DNA of 64,000 nt, taken from positions 4,052,485 through 4,116,484 of the forward strand of contig NW_015622542.1 in assembly GCF_000835495.1 (NCBI RefSeq), given 5' to 3'. The notes under the pieces are model-generated. The model had not been told where the DNA came from. It saw only the letters and a list, made by a program, of their open reading frames with translations, and did no database searches. Below are positions 11,124-22,722 of this stretch, piece by piece. The first letter of the stretch is position 1. Each line of letters starts with the position of its first letter. A program made the position numbers and the translations under genes. This stretch comes from Cladophialophora immunda (taxonomy: Eukaryota; Ascomycota; Eurotiomycetes; Chaetothyriales; Herpotrichiellaceae).

Positions 11124-12065
11124 ATGGCCTCATCTTCGCCGACGATGCTCACGCCAGAGCTCACGCCCTCTCAGTCTGTTGCCTCGTCCCCTTCTTTACC
11201 GCCAACACCAGACCCGCGTCCGCTGGATCTTGTCATAGCCAACTACAACGAGTGCTTGACATGGCTCTCAACCTATTCTAGCCTCGCGACAGTCTACAGC
11301 AAGGGTAAACTGCCTCCTGATCTGTCAATCTTCCGAGAAGTCAAGACTCTGCCCAACTGGGGACGAGAGTCCCATACCTATCTCCACCACATCGTCCACA
11401 ACTACGATGACCTTGCGGATGTCACGTTGTTTCTGCAGGGCAACATCCACGACACGAACGATGGCACACCGGCGCACACAGACCTCACCTTGCATGAGAT
11501 CGTCGGGATGGCCAAACGGTTGACAGATCTACCTGACTTCCTCGGTGCAGGTATTTACGCCCAGAACCAACCTCGAGGTGGTGTGCTACCGCTCGGCAAA
11601 ATACACACCTTCGTCGACTGGGACGGTGTCAGATACCTGCCCGGCTGGATCGAGCGACGCGGCAAAGGACTTCGATGTAGCCAATACTCGCCGGAGCAAT
11701 TTTGGAACTACATCTTCAACGGGACTACGGACGAGAAGGATCCCAGATGGGTCACCCCGCCCGCCGAGATCAGATGGACACAAGGAGCCTTGTTCGCAGT
11801 GACCAGACAAACCATCCAACGGCTTCCCAGAGCAGTCTATGAGCGAGCCTACAGCTACTTCCACTCCCTGGCAGACGTCAATCCGGAGGAAGGTCACTAT
11901 ATGGAACGGTTCTGGCTGGGCCTCTTCGGCCAACACGGGGTCGATAATCAACAGCATGGGCTTTACGTTCCTCGACCTCTGAAAGCGTCGACTGGGGAGG
12001 CCGGGACTCTGACTGCTGAAGAACACGGCGCTGGCGTTGTTGATGAAGGCATCTTCATGCTGTGA
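11124..12065 (+). CDS. DUF3431 family protein
   Basis: A single exon encoding 313 aa from the ATG at 11124 (context CCGCTGATGGCC); the codon at 11112 is TTG and is not used. After a short Ser/Thr/Pro-rich N-terminus, the body begins with VIANYNECLTWL, the typical opening of the fungal DUF3431 family (VVA-YNE-L-WL). Conserved landmarks follow: LPNWGRESHTYLHHI, the FLQGN block near residue 107, and a C-terminal WTQGALFAV segment. No signal peptide or membrane helix is obvious. The biochemical activity of the family is unknown to me; the glycosyltransferase-like look of the YNE and G-E-HTYL blocks is only an impression. It is convergent with the Myb-like gene downstream. Confidence 0.85.
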   Translation: MASSSPTMLTPELTPSQSVASSPSLPPTPDPRPLDLVIANYNECLTWLSTYSSLATVYSKGKLPPDLSIFREVKTLPNWGRESHTYLHHIVHNYDDLADVTLFLQGNIHDTNDGTPAHTDLTLHEIVGMAKRLTDLPDFLGAGIYAQNQPRGGVLPLGKIHTFVDWDGVRYLPGWIERRGKGLRCSQYSPEQFWNYIFNGTTDEKDPRWVTPPAEIRWTQGALFAVTRQTIQRLPRAVYERAYSYFHSLADVNPEEGHYMERFWLGLFGQHGVDNQQHGLYVPRPLKASTGEAGTLTAEEHGAGVVDEGIFML

Positions 12066-13176
12066 CGAATGCGATGCGTTCTGGTTCTATAGAGCCAAAG
12101 GGCATTCCGCTGCTGGCGATCCAGGGGAAAGTACCCTTGACACTATAGCCAGAGAACAATGACACAGGTCTGGGGGGAAGGGGAACCAGCTAATGGGCCA
12201 GACCATACATGTATATCTCGCCGGGGGGGGAATAATTGCATTGCGCAGCTGAGGGATTGGTTGGAACGGTGGCACTCTTCTACTCTCTCTGGGCTGGCAT
12301 GTACATACAGCCTGTTGACTTCCGCATGTTTTAACGGCCCCCTGTATTCTTGCAGGTTTTTTTATTCCACTGGCTTCTTGAGCGACACTGGGCAGCTGGC
12401 TGGCTTCCTGGTTGGCGGTTTCCATGTCCTCCCACCGGAAGGCGGGCTGTTGTAATCGTATCCAGCATACTACGCATTAAATTAACAAGGCGAAAAGGCG
12501 GGAGGAATTAACTAGATGGAATCGATTTCCCCTTTTTTTGGGGGGGTGCTCTTTCGCTCTCCCCAAGCTATTTACTTGGAATGGCTGCAACTGCTGAGGT
12601 GACATTCTCTTCCTTGGGCATGCGTTTGGTTTCCGCCCTCCATATCCTGAAAGTCCTCTGTGGCCCCAATCCTATCCAGCTGAGATCCCCAAGGTCTGAA
12701 GGCACAGGAGAGTGATTCAGGCCAGCCCGTCCTCCCTCTCCCCCCATCAGATTCCACACTTCCAGCATAGGTTAGCTATTTTTTTGGGGCCATTATTGTC
12801 ACTTTTGGTAACACAGCACAGCGCAGCACAGTATGGCATAGCACAGTCGTATTCCAGCGCGATGACTCCCAGAGCCCCCAAGGTTCCCACTCTCCTCAGC
12901 GTTCCAAAATCGTTGAGCAGGTTCTTGTCCTCGACCGATGTTTCCCGGCCCAGACTTGTCTGTTCCGGCCCTTAGCCTTGCCGGGGTAGTATGTGTATCC
13001 TGGCTCCCGGTGTGTATGTCGCCCTGATGATCCCCAGCTCCGGGCTTGGTTTGCAAAAAAAGTATTCTGGACGGTGAACGACGACGTTTCCGTTTTCCCT
13101 ATCGCCGCGATAAAAGCTTTTTTTTGGGGGTGTGTGTGAGAAGATGACAGCGCGCGAGAAATAGCCAAGGAGCGAC
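12066..13176. other. Convergent intergenic region
   Basis: Both flanking genes end here, so it should hold two 3' UTRs. It contains homopolymer runs (T and G tracts near 12530-12550, 12780 and 13120), and no coding signal is seen. Confidence 0.4.
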
Positions 13177-13981
13177 TTAAGCCGAGTCTTCTTCCTTCTC
13201 GTCGAGCTTGTCGTCTCCTGACTCGCTGTCCTCCTCCTCTTCTTTCTTGACCTTCGGAGCGGGGGGCGGAGCAGCTTTCTTCGCACTGGCCCTGCCGGCA
13301 GCTACAGCCTTGACGCCATTCTCGGTCTTGCGTTTCTTGGCCGCTGGTTTGGCTTCATCCTCCGAATCGTTGGCCTTCTCTGGCTTAGTCTTTGCCTTCG
13401 GTCCGCGTTTGCGGGATCCGTTGGCGGCAGGCGGTGCAGCGGGTGCGGCGTCGCCATCGGCCTCGAGTGACTTTGCTTTGTTTTTGATGTTTGTAACGCG
13501 ATGGGTGACGGCCTTAGCAGTACAGCCTGTGTGGTGGACATGGTTAGCGAAAAGTGTTGATTACAAGCTAACTTGGAAGGGAAAGGGTGGGAAAGGGTGC
13601 GGGTTGGATCCAAGTGAAGGACAACACCAGGGGCTGGAGGGTAAATGGGACAGACAAGGTATTCCTCAGAGACATTGCGGTGAAAATGAGAGGGGATATT
13701 CAGTATGGAGCAGACATATGGAGACTTACCATTTCCCATTCTGGCCGCGACAGCGGTATAGTCGATCTTGATTTCCGAAGTGGCGAGTACCGCGGCAAAG
13801 AGCTGCGAGAGATCAGAGTCAGTCATGTCAATTCTTTGAGGAATTCCTCTTCCCGCTCAAAAGAAGTGAACTGATATGGGTCCTCAGCGTAGAATGTGCT
13901 GGGTGTCGAAGACTCAGCATGAACATCCGAGGGATAGATACATACCCGGGCATCAGCATCAGCATCCCAAGTCATAGGCAT
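13177..13981 (-). CDS. Small Myb-like DNA-binding domain protein
   Basis: Three exons on the minus strand: 13946-13981, 13730-13802 and 13177-13526. Their introns are 143 and 203 nt, with donors GTATGT and GTAAGT and CAG acceptors. The product is 152 aa. Exon 1 gives MPMTWDADADAR, exon 2 gives LFAAVLATSEIKIDYTAVAA, and exon 3 continues with GCTAKAVTHR. Together, residues 4-52 form a compact helical Myb/SANT-like domain of the fungal Myb_DNA-bind_8 type (W-x-LFAAVLAT-IDY-A-R-MG-CT-AV-HR). The remaining 100 residues are Lys/Ala/Pro-rich with AAKKRK as a nuclear signal and end in an acidic Glu/Asp tail. A nuclear DNA- or chromatin-binding role is inferred; targets are unknown. Confidence 0.82.
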
Positions 13982-14991
13982 CTTGACAGTACTGGGGGTG
14001 TTCTTGGATGCTCGCTTGGTGGTGGAACTCTTTGTGAGAAAAGGAAGTTCGAAGTGAAATCGTCTGTTATGTCGGTCAGCCGATATTGCCCACTTTCGAG
14101 TTCAGCAAAAGAGGCCAGGGTTAATGGACAAGGTACCGTGTTGAGTATGATGATGATGATTGAATAGACGAAGGAAGAGGAGTCGTTTGAGAGAGACGGT
14201 CGAGATGATGTTGTGGATAGGTGAAAGTAAATTGGGAAAGGGAGGGTAGTGAAGCAGATACTTATAGACGGGCTGGGACGGGGAACGAAAAAAAAAATCG
14301 AGTGATTTGGGAAGTGAATCTGAGATAGGAGCCCGGCCTTGACAAAAGAGAGAAAACTGAGAAGATTCTGAATTGCTGAATAGGCACGATAGGCCAAATG
14401 AAGTCTGGTTGAAGGGGAAAGTGAAAGGACGGGATAGTAGACGATCAGGCTGTACACTGATATAGACCAGCCCAGAAGTTGACCGATGACTTCAACCATG
14501 TTTGTATCATTTCCACTGACGCTTTCAATCTTTTCAATCGTCCTTTTGAAGCCGAAGACGACGCCTTGACACGCTTTGCTTAGACTTCTTGCTCTCAATT
14601 GACGCTTGCTGACCCTAAACTATGTTACCGAGTTCGCCGATACTTGAGCATCTTTCATCTCTCAACTTGTATACTCACCGCTGCCACCCTTTTGTACCCA
14701 AGAGAGCCTTGAACCCGACTGTTTTCCAGAAGACTTCCATACTGTGACGTCCAGATACCGTTTTCCACCGACCCATTCGTATTCCACTATATTAGAGGGG
14801 CCTCTATAGTACCGGGCTCGGATGGAGATGGAAAACTTGATAGGGAATGATCCATTCGTGTCTCGCCGAGTCTCTAATATGGATGGGTGCTGGCTGTGTG
14901 CGAGACATCGACGCGATTGGCGTTTTGCGAAGGGTTTGAACCTCCGCTTGGCCTTTGTGAAGTCCGGATATCCCCTGAGGCACCGACAATA
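13982..14991. other. Intergenic region
   Basis: About 1 kb between two minus-strand genes: the promoter of the Myb-like gene (right of 13981) and the 3' flank of verprolin. ORFs of up to 208 codons are low-complexity and unrecognised. Confidence 0.35.
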
Positions 14992-16513
14992 TCATTCTAA
15001 ACTCGCAAGATCGAGCGGAACACTACTCCCCCTCCCTGCACGATATCTTTTTGGCACGCCTGTGAATGGGCGTGGAACAGGTAACTGGCTTTCGTCCTGA
15101 AACTTCCATCGGCTATCATCAACTCTAATCGAACCCGATCCGCTTGAGACGCCAAACAAGCTCCCATTGGTCAGGGTGTATGAACTTGGATCTAGCGTTG
15201 ATCGAGATGGCATTTGTGATACTCGTCGAGAAGCAGGTGGTGAAACTGGAGATGATGGTGAGGGCGGAGCTTCAGGCATCGAATAAGATGACTGTCTGCC
15301 AAACGCCGCCGCCGCCGCCCTTTGTGCTAGAGACGAACCTGCACCATTTGTTGTTGGTGGTTGACTGGGTGGTGGAGGCGGTGTTGACCTAGATGGTGGT
15401 CCTGGAGAAGTAGAAGGCGGTAAAGGCGGAGGTGGTGGTGCTAATGAAGGTGCCGAGCTTGGAGGAGGCGGCGGGGGAGCTGGGGGAGCCGGGCTTGCTG
15501 ATGGTGCTTGAGGGGGAGGAGGAGGGGGTGCTGGAGGTGCAGGGCTTGCTGCTGGGGGTGGTGGCGGTGGAGGAGGAGGCGGCGCCGGAGGAGCTGGGCT
15601 TATCGAGGGCGGCGGGGGAGGTGGTGCAAGAGGGACGGAGCCTAACGACGAGGGCGGAGGTGGTGGAGGAGCGGGAGGAGGAGGAGCGGCAGCGCTGACT
15701 TTTCGCGCAGCTGGCGGAGGTGGAGGTGGCTTCCCAGCTATTAGATTGGCCACAGACGAAGGCTTGGACAATGGCTTTGGAGGAGGTTTCTTGAGATGAG
15801 CCAATGGACTTGGAACTGCTGGTGCAGAGTCTGTCGACTGGGGTAGAGGAGGTCTGAAGCCTGGGATGGCAGGAGCAGGCATTGACGGCGGACGCGGAGC
15901 CGTAGATAGGGGAGGCCGAGGGACGGCTGGTGTAGATGTTTCCGAGTCTGAATGAGCACCGTCCAAACTAGCTCCGGTATCAATTCCTCCTCGTGTCTTT
16001 TTTAACTTCGGCATTCCTCCAGCAAATAGTCCTGCCAATTGCGGTGGCCCATCGAGGCTGGAATCGCCTCCCGCGTCACTATGACTCCGGGCTCGATTTC
16101 CACCACTTGGGACTGGAGGTGCAAGACCACTGGGTGCTTTTATTCCTCCAGGGACCGGCGGTGCGCCTGCTATAGGGCCTCCTCCGCCTCCAGAGGTCTT
16201 GCCTACTTGTGGAGCCGAACGGTCGTTCGTGACAGCCTTCTTCAACCTTGTGCCTTTGGTGATGTCTGATAACAAAGCGTCCTGCACAGTAAGTCAGCAG
16301 CGGTATAGTGCGTTCATTGCGCTCTCAGGTTCCGTCCACCGTGTCCTCCAACAGCACAAAAATACAAGAGCTCGTATAACATACCCGTCCTTTCGCAACT
16401 GACTTGGGAGGTGCTGGAGGTAGTGAGCCTCCAGGAAGAGGCGGCGGAGGTGGAGGACCTCCCATGCTTGGGGGAGGAGGAGGGGGGGGCGGAGGTGGTG
16501 GAGGAGCAGGCAT
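14992..16513 (-). CDS. vrp1: Verprolin / WASP-interacting protein
   Basis: Two exons, 16385-16513 and 14992-16281, flank a 103-nt intron (donor GTATGT, acceptor CAG) and give 472 aa. Exon 1 starts MPAPPPPPPPPPPPPS, the canonical verprolin N-terminus. Exon 2 opens with the WH2 actin-binding motif (DALLSDITKGTRLKKAV, about residues 44-60). A long Pro-rich middle follows with many APP-APPPPPP modules suited to profilin and SH3 binding. The C-terminus (residues about 430-472, with SRWKFQ, LPVPRPF and KRYRAGRGSSVPLD) matches the WASP/Las17-binding region. The protein acts at cortical actin patches, coupling WASP and Arp2/3 to endocytosis and polarised growth. The intron separates the poly-Pro leader from the WH2 motif. 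Confidence 0.93.
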
Positions 16514-17374
16514 CTTGCTGCCAGGTTCTTGAACGTTGGGATTCTGTTCTTCTCGTCACTCCTTTCCCAGCGCGATGTTGTAGTTCGTTGAGGAGAGGAG
16601 GTTGGGCCGCGACAGGCCGAGGACCGTGAGGCTCGTGTGCCTTGTAAAATGCTGGAGTTGTGTGTTGGTGACAAAGGGGAGTCTTCTAGACTAGAATCAA
16701 GTCATGCCTCTGTGAATGAACATATATCAATAATGGCCCTCTGCCTGGGCGTTGTGATGTTACTTGAGCAGGCGTGGTTGGTTGTTGGCAATTGGCAACT
16801 CGTCATACGAACGCGGCGGAGTCGATTTAGCACTTGCGAGCAGGAGGCAACTTTCGGCGTCCTTATGGCACTGCTCCACACTGCATCGCGCATCACAAAT
16901 ATAACTACAGCTTCAGTTTCAGGCAACACAGTTATTCCACCTTTCAAGGCTGTTTTCTCAGAACCAATTCTATTCATTGCTTACAACCTTGCCTTCGTTT
17001 TTCTGCAGAGTTCAAGTTACAGGTACCGGATCCTGCCGCCCGAAGCCAAGGTATGCCAGCAATTCGCACAAAAACTCGGAACTACCTATGAGACTCAACT
17101 CCCCGTGAACCATATGAAGATCGTGACAGACCAGAGACAAGCAGATCATGAATATGCGGGATGGAATGGAAGCCTTTCACTTTCACCTTGTTCGTCCTAT
17201 CACCATGACAAGCTGGCTGCAGTCACCATAATTTTGAATTGTGGAGGGGACTATGAATGACTGCAGGTCTTGCAAAGACCGTTTTGAGAGTAAATTGTTT
17301 GGTAGCAATCTCGCGTTCGAGACGACTGGTCCATTGTCGGGGCCAGCAGACGCACTTATCCGAGGGGTCGATGT
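16514..17374. other. Intergenic region
   Basis: About 0.86 kb holding the verprolin promoter (left) and the arf1 3' flank (right). A 207-codon plus-strand ORF here is unrecognised and lacks any domain signal. Confidence 0.35.
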
Positions 17375-18982
<1,608 letters not shown>

Positions 18983-19582
18983 CTACACCTCCATCCTCAG
19001 TGTCGTTGAAAGATACTTTCTTCCTTCCTTCTCAACCTCCTTGTTCGGCTCGATGACCCGAAATCCGCGTTTTTGATATAGATCCAGAGCATTTTCATTG
19101 CCGTGTACCACACTTGTGAGGAGGCATGGGGATTCCTCATGTTCCATCGCAGAGTTGTCCCTGACATGCTCGATGGTCGCCTGAACAAGGCGCTTTCCCA
19201 ACCCTTGCCCACGCACCTCAGGCTCGACATAGAGTGCTGCCATATACCACTCGGTTGGTGACGGTCGACCTGCATCATCGACATTCTTGGGATTTGGTGC
19301 GACAATGACCACAAATCCAATCCATTGATGCTCCAACAGGTTCCATTTCTGCGACAGTGCGTCATGGCGAACGAGTATAAGGTGGGTGGCCTGATCGTCT
19401 CGAAGTCTGTTCAGCCAGAATTCTTCTGACTGGCTGACCTCGCTGTCATATCTTGAGATGAAGCTCTTCGCATCCTCTTTCAGACTTCTAAGTCTGAGGG
19501 CCTTTAGCCGCGATGAATACTCCAGAAGAGTGTCATGGTCTGGGGCGGGATTGGGTAGAGTGTGGACAGAAAAGGAAGCCAT
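18983..19582 (-). CDS. GNAT family N-acetyltransferase
   Basis: A single-exon gene of 199 aa from a true ATG at 19582. The acetyl-CoA pyrophosphate-binding motif A is clear (VEPEVRGQGLGKRLVQ, residues about 118-133, with the Q/R-x-x-G-x-G/A signature). It is preceded by a beta-strand block (WYMAALYVEP) and followed by the LYQKRGF segment typical of motif B. The N-terminus resembles a small GNAT subfamily in which Arg-Leu-x-LRLRSL-EDA precedes the domain. The substrate cannot be told: small amine, antibiotic and N-terminal protein acetylation are all possible. No signal peptide or membrane segment is present, so it is probably cytosolic. It diverges from the rpl10a gene across a shared 561-bp promoter region. 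Confidence 0.85.
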   Translation of the reverse strand: MASFSVHTLPNPAPDHDTLLEYSSRLKALRLRSLKEDAKSFISRYDSEVSQSEEFWLNRLRDDQATHLILVRHDALSQKWNLLEHQWIGFVVIVAPNPKNVDDAGRPSPTEWYMAALYVEPEVRGQGLGKRLVQATIEHVRDNSAMEHEESPCLLTSVVHGNENALDLYQKRGFRVIEPNKEVEKEGRKYLSTTLRMEV

Positions 19583-20143
19583 GAGGACAGACGGAGAGAT
19601 GCTGACAAAGCTTTGTGTGAGGCAGATGAGATATCATGACCTAGTTCCGATTGCAGAAAGATTTGTCTCGGGATACACAGATATCTGGGGAAAGCCCTGA
19701 TATTTTCAGCTGATGCTGGAATGACTCACTGTGACAATGGAGTCATCTGGACTTTTCGCAAACAGTATCATTCTAGCAGTCGGTCTCGTCTAGTGACGAA
19801 AAACGCAACGGCCACCACAGTTTCTGCAGCACGACAGATCCCGAAGCACGATAAGCAACATTGTTGGTCCTACCGAATATTGAAGCAATGGGAAAAAGAG
19901 CATACATAGCAAGGCTTGAGCCGCTCATTCGTACCACAGCCAATCAACTGATAGTATCTCGTGAGAATTGATCGACTACTCCTGATATGGTCTAGGCCGT
20001 GCGAGTCTTGGCATCGCTCACAATCGATTTTCTACCCTTGACTCGCAATTCTCCGGCTACTTGGTCCTCATTCCTCAACCCGTTTCTTGCGCAGTGCCTC
20101 ACCATAAGAATTTGACCAATTCTTCTGGAAGACTGTCTTCATC
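19583..20143. promoter_or_regulatory. Bidirectional promoter, GNAT and rpl10a
   Basis: 561 bp separates the two divergent start codons. A CCAAT box is present at 19940-19944, about 200 bp before the ribosomal-protein ATG, and a pyrimidine-rich stretch follows at about 20035-20085. No ORF of note. Confidence 0.45.
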
Positions 20144-20995
20144 ATGTCGAAAATTACAGTCGGTAAGTCATCCCTGCTATCTGCGCAAACACTGCGTCGA
20201 AACAGCCACCCGCTGTCGAATTGGACTTTTCGCTGACGGAATTTTGCCCCTCTACAGCCGGAGTGCGCGTGAACGTCCAACAGCTTCTCGACTACTCGCT
20301 CAACGAGAAGAAGCGAAACTTCCTCGAGACCGTCGAACTCCAGATCGGCCTCAAGAACTATGACCCCCAGCGTGACAAGCGTTTCTCGGGGACCATCAAG
20401 CTGCCCACGGTCCCCAGACCGAACATGTCAATCTGGTATGTCCGAGACCACCTCTGCGGGAAAGAAGAACAGACGACAGACTGGGAGTGGGGAAAGTTTT
20501 GAAGAGAAACATAATACTGACGAGAGACAACCGCACAGCGTCCTGGGTGACCAACACGACATCGACCGAGCGAAACATTTGGGCGTGGACGCCATGTCGT
20601 CCGACGACTTGAAGAAGCTGAACAAGAACAAGAAGCTGATCAAGAAGCTGGCCCGCAAATACGACGCCTTCCTGGCCTCGGACTCGCTGATCAAGCAGAT
20701 CCCCCGTCTCCTGGGGCCCGGTCTCTCCAAGGCCGGCAAATTCCCCACGCCCATCTCCCACAACGAAGACCTGTCGGCCAAGATTGTCGAGGTCAAGTCG
20801 ACCATCAAGTTCCAGCTGAAGAAGGTTCTGTGCATGGGCGTCGCGGTCGGCAACGTCGGCATGACCGAGGATGAGCTGATCAGCAACATCATGTTGGCCA
20901 TCAACTACCTGGTCAGCTTGTTGAAGAAGGGATGGCAGAACGTGGGCAGCTTGACCATCAAGGCCAGCATGAGCCCGCCCAAGAGACTGTACTAG
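20144..20995 (+). CDS. RPL10A: 60S ribosomal protein L10a (uL1, yeast Rpl1)
   Basis: Three exons, 20144-20162, 20258-20435 and 20539-20995, give 217 aa, exactly the usual family length. The first coding exon is only 19 nt (MSKITV plus one base), a common arrangement in fungal ribosomal-protein genes. Introns of 95 and 103 nt have donors GTAAGT and GTATGT and acceptors CAG. The second junction rebuilds the Cys codon of the ICVLGDQHD block. Conserved features include [19 protein letters not shown] near the N-terminus, the Lys-rich [16 protein letters not shown] helix, and the [10 protein letters not shown] block. The protein forms the L1 stalk of the large subunit and interacts with E-site tRNA. 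Confidence 0.97.
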
Positions 20996-21357
20996 ACGAC
21001 TCGTCTCATTCGGTTTGCTCGGCGGGTTATTGGTCGGCATTCGTCCTCTTTGAACCACCGCATGAGGTGCGGCGCCAATCGTCAGTCGAGATATTGCTGT
21101 ACGATCCTCATACGTAGTGGCGAAGGAGGAAGAGAAAACTGCCTAGAGCTTGCAGTCATCTCATACAAGGCCATATGAATTGCCAACGAAAGTAGCAAAT
21201 GCAAAGATTCAGGGTAGAACAAAATCCCCCGAAGAACCTCTTCCTTAGCAAACCGCAAAGCAGAGTCAGATGATGAGAAATAATCGTGATTCAGGAGAGA
21301 GACCCAGAGGTGTAGCTTTGTCTTTTTTAAAGACACCGTTCTATCTAGAGACGCCAC
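20996..21357. other. Convergent 3' flanks
   Basis: 362 bp between two converging genes, expected to contain both 3' UTRs. No coding signal is seen. Confidence 0.4.
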
Positions 21358-22722
21358 TCACTTCATGCCCTCCATCAGATCCGTCTTGTCGAGGATCATG
21401 TCCCTCAGCCCACACTCATCCCTCAACCTCTGCCACTCGGCGCCGTGCTCCTCGCCCCAGCGACTCTGCTCCTGAAAGCCCCAGGCGAGGGCCAACCGGT
21501 CGAAGAACCTCCGCTCGTCCTCCCTGAGCCACCGGCTGCTCAGATGCGTGCCGGGCCGCCACACGACGCGCTGCATCTGGTCGTTGTAGGTCGTGACCGC
21601 GACGAACCCGATGGTCGTGAGCGTGCCGATGTACGCCACGGCGCCGGCGATGGCGGTGTACTTGGCCATCTCCACGTCCATGGTGTTTTGCCAGTGCGAG
21701 ACCCAGTCGGCGCCCGCGTACGCGATCAAGGGTGTCGCGCCGACGACGAGCCCAGGCACGCTCCCGCGGCGGAGGGCCTTGTTCGTGCGGAACGCCGGCG
21801 CCCCCACCGTCGTGTCGATGACGGCCAGGGCGAGGGAGAGGTTCTTCTTGAGGATGGCGGATTCGAGGGCCGCTTCCGCGAGGTCGAGCGGGACGGCGTA
21901 CTTGGGCAGCTTCGGCCACGGATTCGAGTACTGGACCGGCTTGCTGTCCGCGGCGGGGATTTTCTTGGTGGCGTAGAGGTGGAAGATCTCCGGGAGGTAT
22001 TCGGGTCGCCCCAGCAGACACTGGACGCGCACGTACATCTGGAGCATGTCTTCGGTGATGTAGACCTTGGGGTCGCGGAGGAGGTCGTAGGCGAGCTGCG
22101 AGACACGCTTGGCCGCGTCTTCGCGGAAGGAGAGAGACATCTGCTCTGTGCCGGGCACCGATATCGAGTCGATCGCCACGCCGACGCTTTGCAGTCGTGA
22201 CGACGACTTGTCCTCGGCCAGATCTTGAAGGAGTGCGTCTCCCATTTCCCTGCCTTGTGTGGTTGTTGTCCTCGCGGCTGTCTCTTGCGGCATCTTGCCC
22301 GTCCCGTGCACCAGCACGCCCGCGAACTCGTACATGTCCATCAGCGCTTCAAGCACATCGTCCTTGTCGGCCGCAGCATTGCTCGACTGGATCTGCGCGA
22401 CGAATTTGTGGAACTCGTTGAGTCTGCGGGCCGGATCGCGGCTGTGTGAAGAAACTTCGGCTGAAGTCCTATTGATCGCTGCAGGGGAGCTTCGTCTTGA
22501 CGGAGAGCTGTTGCTGTCTGAGGATGACTCCGCTGTCACAGGGCCAGCCTTTCTTGTTAACGGCACTGTTATGCGTCTGCGCGGCTTGGGGAGGACGATG
22601 GGTTCCTGCTTCGGGGGGCTGGCGGCTTGCGAGATGAATTGTCGTCGGTTGGATTTCACCGCAGAGAGCTTCTGGCATGAGCGACATACGAAGCTGGCCC
22701 GACGCGGGAATATCGTCGCCAT
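21358..22722 (-). CDS. Probable mitochondrial membrane protein, two TM helices, unknown function
   Basis: A single-exon gene. The start chosen is the ATG at 22722, giving 454 aa, because it begins MATIFPRRASFVCRSCQKL, a basic, hydroxylated, acid-free presequence typical of mitochondrial import; the frame also extends 39 codons further upstream. A Ser/Pro-rich linker is followed by a helical region (about residues 95-300) with blocks such as NEFHKFVAQIQ, ALMDMYEFAGVLVHG and LLRDPKVYITEDMLQMYV, which read like alpha-solenoid repeats. Two hydrophobic segments lie at about 322-341 and 355-378, and a charged C-terminal matrix or intermembrane domain ends the protein. I do not recognise a named yeast homologue. 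The mitochondrial location is inferred from the N-terminus; function is unknown. Confidence 0.75.
   Translation of the reverse strand: MATIFPRRASFVCRSCQKLSAVKSNRRQFISQAASPPKQEPIVLPKPRRRITVPLTRKAGPVTAESSSDSNSSPSRRSSPAAINRTSAEVSSHSRDPARRLNEFHKFVAQIQSSNAAADKDDVLEALMDMYEFAGVLVHGTGKMPQETAARTTTTQGREMGDALLQDLAEDKSSSRLQSVGVAIDSISVPGTEQMSLSFREDAAKRVSQLAYDLLRDPKVYITEDMLQMYVRVQCLLGRPEYLPEIFHLYATKKIPAADSKPVQYSNPWPKLPKYAVPLDLAEAALESAILKKNLSLALAVIDTTVGAPAFRTNKALRRGSVPGLVVGATPLIAYAGADWVSHWQNTMDVEMAKYTAIAGAVAYIGTLTTIGFVAVTTYNDQMQRVVWRPGTHLSSRWLREDERRFFDRLALAWGFQEQSRWGEEHGAEWQRLRDECGLRDMILDKTDLMEGMK

Noticed and set aside
21445..22200. 251-codon plus-strand frame
   Set aside because: Antisense of the two-TM mitochondrial-type gene; composition is Arg/Val/Gly-rich and no motif is present.
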